The notes under the pieces were generated by a model. It did not search any database. It saw only the letters and a list, made by a program, of their open reading frames with translations, and was not told the origin of the DNA. A stretch of DNA of 8,967 nt from Candidatus Latescibacterota bacterium (lineage in GTDB: Bacteria > JAAXHH01 > JABIQT01). The DNA lies in assembly GCA_018667995.1 (NCBI GenBank), contig JABIQT010000970.1:1-8967 (forward strand), given 5' to 3'. Position numbers and translations under genes: made by a program. This document shows positions 1-4,169 of the stretch, piece by piece (positions within the stretch are counted from its first letter, which is position 1; every line of letters begins with the position of its first letter).

Positions 1-126
1 GAGTCCGGACGCCCTTGCGTTTGCAGTCGCGAGTGCGCAGGCAAGCAACATCGCCGAAAGGCATGTTGTGCCTTTGAGACGCAGAATCGATTGACGAAAT
101 GCTTGTTCTTTCTTGCCAAATTCCAT
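1..126 (-). CDS. N-terminal fragment of an exported protein (signal peptide), cut by window edge
   Basis: An open frame of 42 codons starts at an ATG at 124-126 and runs off the left edge. An AGGGA ribosome binding site (133-137) sits 6 nt before the ATG. The encoded start is charged (MEFGKKEQAFRQ), with more basic residues (R16, K18), then a hydrophobic core around residues 21-35 (TCLSAMLLACALATA), then an ANA-like cleavage site near residue 37. This is a typical Sec signal peptide, so the protein is exported. It begins 84 nt after the stop of the sigma-54 activator gene and on the same strand, so it may share its transcript or be one of its targets. The mature domain lies outside the window and no family can be named. 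Confidence 0.75.
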   Translation of the reverse strand, partial: MEFGKKEQAFRQSILRLKGTTCLSAMLLACALATANARASGL

Positions 127-132
127 GGGAGT

Positions 133-137
133 TCCCT
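133..137 (-). promoter_or_regulatory. Ribosome binding site of the exported-protein fragment
   Basis: AGGGA on the minus strand, 6 nt before the ATG at 126. It decides this start and is the main support for a gene whose body is outside the window. Confidence 0.6.
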
Positions 138-139
138 GA

Positions 140-176
140 CCGTTAAGATATTCTGATCGACCTGAATGATTAACGG
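140..176. repeat. Short inverted repeat between activator and exported-protein gene
   Basis: CCGTTAA (140-146) and TTAACGG (170-176) form a perfect 7-bp inverted repeat, with centres 30 bp apart, about three helical turns. It lies in the 84-nt gap between the two genes. It could be a two-half-site protein binding site; as a hairpin its 23-nt loop makes it weak. No T-run follows, so it is not a terminator. Confidence 0.3.
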
Positions 177-210
177 AATGCCGGGGGCGTCAATCCGAAA
201 TGAGATAGTG

Positions 211-1164
211 CTATTCGTGGTTATTGAGTCCCAATCTTCGAATGAGACTCACCAGGTTTGATCGGTTCATTTTAAGCTGTCTGGCTGCTTCGCTGCGGTT
301 GCCATCGCACTTCTCCAACGTATCCTCAATCAGCTGCTTTCGGAATTGATTCAAGGCCTCGGTGTAACCAAGCTGATGCGTTGATGGATCCGTCATCACA
401 GGATCTGCCTCGGGGATCTTCTCTGAATGATTCCCGAGATGTATCGGTTCACCCTTTTGGACGAGAGCTACTGCTCGGTCGATCTCGTTCTGTAACTCTC
501 TGACGTTTCCTGGCCAATGGTAAGATTTGAGGGCTTCGAGCACTCCGGGGGCGAAGTGGATGGATTTCTTCTGATCGCTATTGGCCCTGTCCAGGAATGT
601 CTGTGCAAGAAGAGGAATGTCATCGGGACGCTCTCTGAGGGCGGGCAAGTGAATGGGAAATACGGAGAGACGATAGTACAGATCGGTCCGAAAATGGCCC
701 GATTCTGCCTGCGCCTGGAGATCTTTATTGGTGCTGGCAATCACGCGTACGTCTACCGGCCTGGCGCCAAACTCGCCCAGGCGTTGCACCTGACGTTCTT
801 GAAGCACTCTGAGAAGATGGACCTGTGCCTCATCGCTCAATTCACCAATTTCATCCAATAGTGCAGTGCCACCCTCAGCCTCTTCAAAGAGGCCTGCCCG
901 GTCATCCTGGGCATCTGTAAACGTCCCCTTTTTATGGCCGAAGATGGTGCTGGCCAACAGCGTATTCGGCACAGCGCCGCAGTTCAGTTCGAGCATACGG
1001 TTACCGCGTCGATGACTGTTGTTGTGGATGGCCCGCGCCACCAATTCCTTACCAGTACCGGTCTCACCCGTAACCAGAATGGTCAAGTCCGAATCGGCTG
1101 CGCACTTTATTAGCGTGTGCACCTGCTGCATTTTTGCGGACGTGCCGATTATCTGATTGAGCAC
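211..1164 (-). CDS. Sigma-54-dependent transcriptional activator without receiver domain (PspF-like layout)
   Basis: A 317-residue enhancer-binding protein that would use ATP hydrolysis to open promoters held by RNA polymerase-sigma-54. Visible AAA+ parts in order are Walker A GETGTGKE (33-40), the L1 loop GTFTDA (80-85), Walker B LLDEIGE (102-108), sensor I around ASTNKDL (143-149), FRTDLYYRL with arginine fingers (158-166) and sensor II WPGNVREL (217-224). A Fis-type helix-turn-helix ends the protein (about 281-313, GNRSEAARQLKMNRSN). The AAA+ domain starts almost at residue 5, so there is no receiver, GAF or PAS domain. Length and layout resemble PspF, about 325 aa. The L1 loop differs from canonical GAFTGA in two positions but keeps the key F-T pair. 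The start is GTG with GGAG 5 nt upstream; an in-frame stop about 20 codons further upstream excludes a lost receiver in this frame. Two sigma-54-like promoters lie upstream in the same transcription direction. Confidence 0.93.
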   Translation of the reverse strand: MLNQIIGTSAKMQQVHTLIKCAADSDLTILVTGETGTGKELVARAIHNNSHRRGNRMLELNCGAVPNTLLASTIFGHKKGTFTDAQDDRAGLFEEAEGGTALLDEIGELSDEAQVHLLRVLQERQVQRLGEFGARPVDVRVIASTNKDLQAQAESGHFRTDLYYRLSVFPIHLPALRERPDDIPLLAQTFLDRANSDQKKSIHFAPGVLEALKSYHWPGNVRELQNEIDRAVALVQKGEPIHLGNHSEKIPEADPVMTDPSTHQLGYTEALNQFRKQLIEDTLEKCDGNRSEAARQLKMNRSNLVSLIRRLGLNNHE

Positions 1165-1169
1165 GTGCT

Positions 1170-1173
1170 CTCC
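1170..1173 (-). promoter_or_regulatory. Ribosome binding site fixing the GTG start of the activator
   Basis: GGAG on the minus strand, 5 nt before the GTG at 1162-1164. No ATG exists in frame upstream before a TAG stop near 1230, so this site supports the short, receiver-less form of the activator over a truncated longer gene. Confidence 0.55.
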
Positions 1174-1297
1174 ATTCAGCCCCTTATTAGGCGATACCGT
1201 CTTGAGCGGCTGAAGATCGAAGTCCTAAGATCTTACAACGACCGCATCCGTCTCAGGCGGCATGTTCGTCCGAGGGACCGTGAGATGTCTGATCAAT

Positions 1298-2569
1298 CTA
1301 AGTTTTAAGCTTCCTATTGTGCTTCGCTGCCGGGAAGAGGACGTTATTCAGTATCAATCGGTAACCCGGAGAATTCTTATGCAGATTGAGATTAGTAGGA
1401 GGGTCGTTGACGTTGTGCTCCTCATCTTCGGGGTCATGGCCACCGTAGAACACGAACGATCCCTTCCCGAAATTGTCGTAGATGTACTTCACGCGATCGG
1501 TCCCTGCTTCCTCGCCCAAGACTACGACCGTTCCCTTCAGAAGGCGTTTGTTGAACGTCGTCAGCAGACCGTAGAAACCGGCTATATAGCTGGCATGATT
1601 CTGTGTCAACATCGTAGGCACCGGATCGTGCTTGGCTGAGAATTCAAACAGGGTGAATGATTTCGTGGGCGTCTTATTCGCGTTTACCTGGTTCATATCG
1701 ATGTCGGAGTAGGCACCGTTTCTCGGATCTTTCTCAATGCTGAAATCCTTGAACGCGAAGGTTTTTTCATAATCCAATCCCGCTTCGCTTTTCCGAGTAA
1801 TCGGAGTACCGTCGTATTCAGGAGGTACGATATCGATCCCTTCGGCCGAGAGTGCAATCTCCAACGTCTCTGTAGACGAACACATAGCGAAAAGAAATCC
1901 GCCGTGGGCTACGTACGATCTTATGGTGCGGGCCAGTTCCTTCTTTTCTTCGGCGACCGACCGAAACCCAAGACTCTTGGACGTAGTCTCCGCAGATTCT
2001 TGCTGTTGTCTGTACCATTCGGTCTTTCGGAATGTGTAGAACTTACTGTACTGTCCTGTGAAGTCCTCGTGGTGAAGATGGACCCAGTCGTATTTCTCCA
2101 GCCAACCTGAAAGCACCTCTTTGTCCCAAATCTGATCATAGGGTACCTCTGCATAGTCGAGGGCCATAGAAACAGCGTCATCCCATGGCCGGTTATCGGG
2201 CGGGCGGTAGACAGCTATGCGAGGGGCTTTTTCGAGCAGCATACGCTCCATATTGTTGGCTTCCATATGATCATGAATTCGACGCAACTCCGCCGGACTC
2301 ACCGATGTAAAACTCACGCCCCGAAGTCGAGCGGCCCGGATAGATTTCTCACTCGCAGGCATCACAAAGGAGCCTCCCCGGTAGTTGAGAAGCCACTCCA
2401 CGTCCTCGTCCTCTGTGAGAGCAAGGTAGGCGAGTCCATAGGCCTTCAAGTGGTTGTTCTGTTTCAGTCCCATGGGTACCAGCATCTGTTGCCCGGCTGC
2501 AAAGGCTGTAGGCCACAGCGAAGAAACGATAACCAACGCAATTAAAAGACGTGAGATGTACTGTACCAT
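1298..2569 (-). CDS. Exported amidotransferase-fold protein, often annotated 'asparagine synthetase B'
   Basis: A 423-residue protein with a Sec signal peptide (hydrophobic residues about 8-24, AFA-A cleavage near 24-25), so it acts in the periplasm or cell envelope. From memory it matches a family common in Bacteroidota and relatives. Family-like stretches are VPMGLKQNNHLKAYGLAY (31-48), WLLNYRGGSF (59-68), GGFLFAMCSSTETLEIAL (223-240) and YGGHDPEDEEHNVNDPP (375-391), then the C-terminal SPGYRLILNNVLFPAAK. GGFLFAMCSS resembles a nucleophile elbow of class I glutamine-amidotransferase-like folds, with Cys230 the candidate nucleophile. True AsnB has Cys2 at the N-terminus and a C-terminal synthetase domain; neither is seen, so that name is very likely wrong. 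The true reaction is unknown. The ATG overlaps the TGA of a small upstream ORF (TGATG). The sigma-54 activator follows after 133 nt. Confidence 0.88.
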   Translation of the reverse strand: MVQYISRLLIALVIVSSLWPTAFAAGQQMLVPMGLKQNNHLKAYGLAYLALTEDEDVEWLLNYRGGSFVMPASEKSIRAARLRGVSFTSVSPAELRRIHDHMEANNMERMLLEKAPRIAVYRPPDNRPWDDAVSMALDYAEVPYDQIWDKEVLSGWLEKYDWVHLHHEDFTGQYSKFYTFRKTEWYRQQQESAETTSKSLGFRSVAEEKKELARTIRSYVAHGGFLFAMCSSTETLEIALSAEGIDIVPPEYDGTPITRKSEAGLDYEKTFAFKDFSIEKDPRNGAYSDIDMNQVNANKTPTKSFTLFEFSAKHDPVPTMLTQNHASYIAGFYGLLTTFNKRLLKGTVVVLGEEAGTDRVKYIYDNFGKGSFVFYGGHDPEDEEHNVNDPPTNLNLHKNSPGYRLILNNVLFPAAKHNRKLKT

Positions 2570-2772
2570 CAGCCGTCTGACCTTTCTGGCGAAATCTCAT
2601 TTTTCGCAGCGGAATGCTGTTGAGACAATCTATAGGGATCGGAAACGTCCGCGGCGGGCCGTTCCTGTTGCCCGAACGAACTGAGGCTCTGCCAACGGAG
2701 CACAGATGGAATAATTGGAACATTCTGAGTACTACATATTTGACTGATTGTGCTCTGATCGTCTGCACACAT
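2569..2772 (-). CDS. Small ORF (67 aa) overlapping the start of the exported protein gene
   Basis: This ORF starts at an ATG with GGAG 7 nt upstream (2780-2783) and ends in a TGA sharing one base with the ATG of the next gene, the classic TGATG overlap of translationally coupled genes. The product begins MCADDQSTISQICSTQ, is hydrophilic, has no signal peptide or membrane segment, and resembles no family I know. A sigma-54-like promoter (2825-2840) has its predicted start about 41 nt upstream of this ATG. The supports are the ribosome site, the overlap and the promoter spacing; the amino-acid sequence gives none. It may be a small protein, or an untranslated leader of the next gene that is open by chance. 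A further GTG in frame at 2787 lies upstream of the GGAG and is less likely. Confidence 0.4.
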   Translation of the reverse strand: MCADDQSTISQICSTQNVPIIPSVLRWQSLSSFGQQERPAADVSDPYRLSQQHSAAKNEISPERSDG

Positions 2773-2779
2773 GGCTATT

Positions 2780-2783
2780 CTCC
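2780..2783 (-). promoter_or_regulatory. Ribosome binding site of the 67-aa ORF
   Basis: GGAG on the minus strand, 7 nt before the ATG at 2770-2772. It favours this ATG over the GTG at 2787. Confidence 0.4.
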
Positions 2784-2824
2784 GCACAACGTTTTGAATT
2801 TGATAGGTGACATGCCTCTACAGT

Positions 2825-2840
2825 TACAAGTACCGTGCCA
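2825..2840 (-). promoter_or_regulatory. Sigma-54 (-24/-12) promoter for the small ORF, exported protein and activator
   Basis: The minus strand reads TGGCACGGTACTTGTA. This matches the sigma-54 consensus TGGCACG-N4-TTGCA at every fixed position except the -12 base (T for C), and GG to GT spacing is the required N10. With the -12 base at 2826, transcription should start near 2814, giving a leader of about 41 nt to the ATG at 2772. A sigma-54 activator gene lies downstream on the same strand. An inverted repeat that could serve as enhancer sites is centred about 78 and 154 bp upstream of the predicted start. Confidence 0.65.
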
Positions 2841-2886
2841 TATGAGAGATTTCTTTGGGCGGTGGGGCTTGTAATGGTTGTATAAA

Positions 2887-2972
2887 TTGTTTATTTGTAT
2901 ACAGTTGTAATGAAAATGGTCCCAATTTGGTAACGAGTCGCTTTTGATGTATAACCTTAATGAAATAAACAA
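2887..2972. repeat. Perfect 10-bp inverted repeat, candidate enhancer sites
   Basis: TTGTTTATTT (2887-2896) and AAATAAACAA (2963-2972) are exact reverse complements with 66 bp between them. They lie about 78 and 154 bp upstream of the start predicted for the promoter at 2825-2840, within the usual reach of sigma-54 activators. A direct repeat TTGTATA (2878-2884 and 2895-2901) overlaps the nearer arm. The arms are AT-rich in an AT-rich region, so chance is possible. Confidence 0.35.
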
Positions 2973-3048
2973 GTTACGTCCTTGTGGTCGCGTGAATCAA
3001 TCACCAGCTCCCATCAGGTAATCTGAGAGGATATTCCCGATCAATGGT

Positions 3049-3120
3049 CAGATACGACTAACCGCAGGCCAATTCTGGCCGAAATGTGCGGCTGCGCATA
3101 GACGGAGCGTAGTCGATCTG
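3049..3120. other. 72-nt nested stem structure (RNA fold or DNA cruciform)
   Basis: Read on the plus strand, CAGATACGACTA (3049-3060) pairs with TAGTCGATCTG (3110-3120): 11 pairs with one bulged A at 3054. Inside, CCGCA (3062-3066) pairs with TGCGG (3087-3091), and GGCCA (3067-3071) pairs with TGGCC (3076-3080) around a 4-nt loop, leaving a 6-nt bulge (3081-3086). An 18-nt strand (3092-3109) closes the junction; its CGC/GCG ends could pair. Twenty-one base pairs in 72 nt is far more than expected by chance in an intergenic stretch. It lacks the R/L boxes of an integron attC site and the T-arm of a tRNA. Confidence 0.5.
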
Positions 3121-3192
3121 CCTATAGATAGGGAGAACTGGCCCTGTCCAAGCGCTCTATCGAAGTATTCAATTAATGCATTTTGGGTAAAT

Positions 3193-3219
3193 TGTAGAAA
3201 ATGGGGTAGGTTTTCTACA
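3193..3219. repeat. 9-bp perfect hairpin at the predicted 5' end of the sigma-54 transcript
   Basis: TGTAGAAAA (3193-3201) and TTTTCTACA (3211-3219) are exact complements with a 9-nt loop. Transcription from the site at 3231-3247 should begin near 3221, so the hairpin would occupy the first bases of the RNA. A third copy of TGTAGA sits at 3223-3228, just before the predicted start, so the motif may also be a protein site. Confidence 0.5.
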
Positions 3220-3230
3220 TCTGTAGATAT

Positions 3231-3247
3231 TCGCAATAAGAGTGCCA
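3231..3247 (-). promoter_or_regulatory. Sigma-54 (-24/-12) promoter, consensus core match
   Basis: The minus strand reads TGGCACTCTTATTGCGA. TGGCAC and TTGC are both perfect and the GG-N10-GC spacing is exact. With the -12 C at 3233 the start would be near 3221. No protein gene follows at once; the reading enters a hairpin-rich 200-nt stretch and then the second sigma-54 site. A 25-bp palindrome is centred about 121 bp upstream of the start. The ten fixed bases are expected about once per million positions, so a chance match here is unlikely. Confidence 0.7.
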
Positions 3248-3329
3248 AGTCGTTCAGATTACTGATAAGCATGTCATCACTAATATTTTTAACTAGTTAC
3301 CTAAAGCTGCATAGCGATGAACCATATTT

Positions 3330-3354
3330 CACATGTGTCATAATCACACATGTG
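3330..3354. promoter_or_regulatory. 25-bp near-perfect palindrome, candidate enhancer (UAS) of a sigma-54 activator
   Basis: The arms CACATGTGT (3330-3338) and ACACATGTG (3346-3354) are perfect complements. The seven central bases continue the symmetry except for one mismatched pair around a central A. CACATGTG is itself a palindrome and occurs twice, with centres 17 bp apart. The centre at 3342 is about -121 from the start predicted for the promoter at 3231-3247, where dimeric Fis-type activators commonly bind. The activator encoded at 211-1164 is the obvious candidate, but this is inferred from position only. Confidence 0.5.
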
Positions 3355-3359
3355 GTAGT

Positions 3360-3429
3360 GCCTGTTTCTGGAGCGTAACTAATTGTAATAAGCTATATTA
3401 CGCTGTAAATGGATAATAGGGACACAGGC
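3360..3429. repeat. Nested inverted repeat, possible REP/MITE-like remnant
   Basis: GCCTGT (3360-3365) pairs with ACAGGC (3424-3429), and inside it AGCGTAA (3372-3378) pairs with TTACGCT (3398-3404). The ends read AGTGCCTGTTTCTGG and ATAATAGGGACACAGGC. Motifs of the form AATAGGGACAGGCAC are common at small repeats linked to REP-associated transposases and some insertion sequences, which is the reason for the guess. No transposase or target duplication is seen. It may instead be another regulator site for the promoter at 3231-3247. Confidence 0.3.
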
Positions 3430-3487
3430 TGTATATAAATCATACGTCTGCGAGGTACACCGTCGTCTGAAGGAACTGTTAATTCTG

Positions 3488-3799
3488 GTGATCATAGCGA
3501 TTTGGGCGAAAAATGATATCGGCGATCGACTTCAATTTGTAGGTGAGTCAGATTCCGCCGATTTGCCGGTACTGCAATCATTATCTCAGATCGTAGAGCG
3601 TGATCGCGTAGGTTTGGGGCTCGGTCATTGGCTCCCGATCAACATGAATCCAGAGATCGATTCTTTGCGTGATTTTCCGGCACCTATCGGGCCAGGTTCC
3701 CAGATTCCCTCCGAGCCATTCGTGCTGTTCATCTGGGTTCGGGGTGATGATCGTGGCGAACTGATTCACCTTTCCCGACAGGCGTGCCGGTGGCTATGA
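3488..3799 (+). CDS. Doubtful ORF of 103 aa in a coding-like, GC-richer island
   Basis: A plus-strand frame opens at a GTG, and without a start codon already near 3392, and closes at a TGA at 3797-3799. The product includes SDSADLPVLQSLSQIVERD and ends HLSRQACRWL; no family is recognised. AAGGA lies 13 nt before the GTG, too far to be convincing. A competing minus-strand frame (3581-3769, GTG start, 62 aa, beginning MNQFATIITPNPDEQHEW) has GC-rich third positions and is equally plausible. The island is visibly richer in G+C than the flanking 2880-3480. It may be a remnant of a decayed gene on either strand, or chance. Confidence 0.2.
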   Translation: MIIAIWAKNDIGDRLQFVGESDSADLPVLQSLSQIVERDRVGLGLGHWLPINMNPEIDSLRDFPAPIGPGSQIPSEPFVLFIWVRGDDRGELIHLSRQACRWL

Positions 3800-4169
3800 C
3801 CGGATTTCTCGCTGTGAATGGCTATAGACGCATTACGGCGCGGTCGTGGTAATGACAGGACGGGCTATGAGGATGGTATGGGGAACCCCACCGGGGATAC
3901 GGCCGCTTTGCTAATAGTAGCTATTAGGACAGACCGGACGGCATATGAGTACTAGTCAGGTGATTGGCTGTTAAGATGCGTGGAGAATGAAGGAGCTGGT
4001 TCGTAGATTTAGTTCAATTAGGATGGGAGGACATGAATCTAAACGAGCTGAGTGGAGCTACAGCCTAATTACTGAAGAGGGTGGCGACTGAATTCAGTGG
4101 ATGTTGTGGCCTTACGATCTGAGTAGGAAAATCGAATAGTTACAGATTCCGTGAGGCTTCAGGCAGATA
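3800..4169. other. Gene-free stretch with short palindromes
   Basis: No convincing gene is seen between the doubtful ORF and the end of lpxK. It holds CCCC-ACC-GGGG (3886-3895 region), a 7-bp inverted repeat CTAATAG/CTATTAG with a 3-nt loop (3911-3927), and a perfect 12-bp palindrome ACTGAATTCAGT (4087-4098). An 11-codon ORF at 4033-4068 has a purine-rich GGGAGGA, but it ends only 1 nt before the ATG, too close to function normally. No stem followed by a T-run, read from the minus strand, marks the end of the lpxK transcript. Confidence 0.5.

Larger units (their letters stand above)
3008..3221 (-). ncRNA. Candidate sigma-54-driven structured RNA
   Basis: The span begins at the start predicted from the perfect sigma-54 site at 3231-3247 and ends after the last clear stem. 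No frame downstream of that start has a credible start codon and ribosome site. In transcription order it holds a 5' hairpin of 9 bp with a 9-nt loop (3193-3219), small stems AGGG/CCCT (3130-3133 with 3142-3145) and CCTAT/ATAGG (3121-3132), the large nested structure at 3049-3120, and a TCAG/CTGA hairpin (3014-3026). I see no strong rho-independent terminator, so the 3' end is only a guess; the transcript may continue toward 2840. It matches no RNA family I recognise (not tRNA, tmRNA, RNase P or 6S). It could instead be a long 5' leader of the downstream genes. Confidence 0.35.

Noticed and set aside
165-193. TTGACG box with 17-bp spacing upstream of the exported-protein gene, a possible sigma-70 promoter
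   Set aside because: The -10 partner (ATCATT) matches TATAAT poorly.
1174-1297. Search for a lost receiver domain upstream of the activator
   Set aside because: Only 133 nt separate the activator from the next gene, the activator frame is closed by a TAG near 1230, and the other frames show no receiver-like sequence.
2614-2874. 86-aa plus-strand frame opposite the proximal promoter
   Set aside because: It runs antisense to the small ORF and promoter, has no ribosome site and no recognisable family.
3049-3120. Possible integron attC site or tRNA
   Set aside because: The RYYYAAC/GTTRRRY boxes of attC are missing, and no T-arm GTTCRANNC or anticodon arm can be placed.
3048-3272. 74-aa minus-strand frame across the structured element
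   Set aside because: It would start upstream of the sigma-54 promoter and is composed of the stem-forming sequence; no ribosome site and no family resemblance.
3964-3980. Plus-strand TTGGCTG-N4-GATGCG with GG-N10-GC spacing, a possible third sigma-54 site
   Set aside because: Only the GG and GC dinucleotides match well; CAC is missing at -24 and TTGC reads ATGC. Nothing convincing follows on the plus strand.
4033-4068. 11-codon ORF (MNLNELSGATA) after GGGAGGA
   Set aside because: The purine-rich box is only 1 nt from the ATG and the peptide is very short; likely chance.
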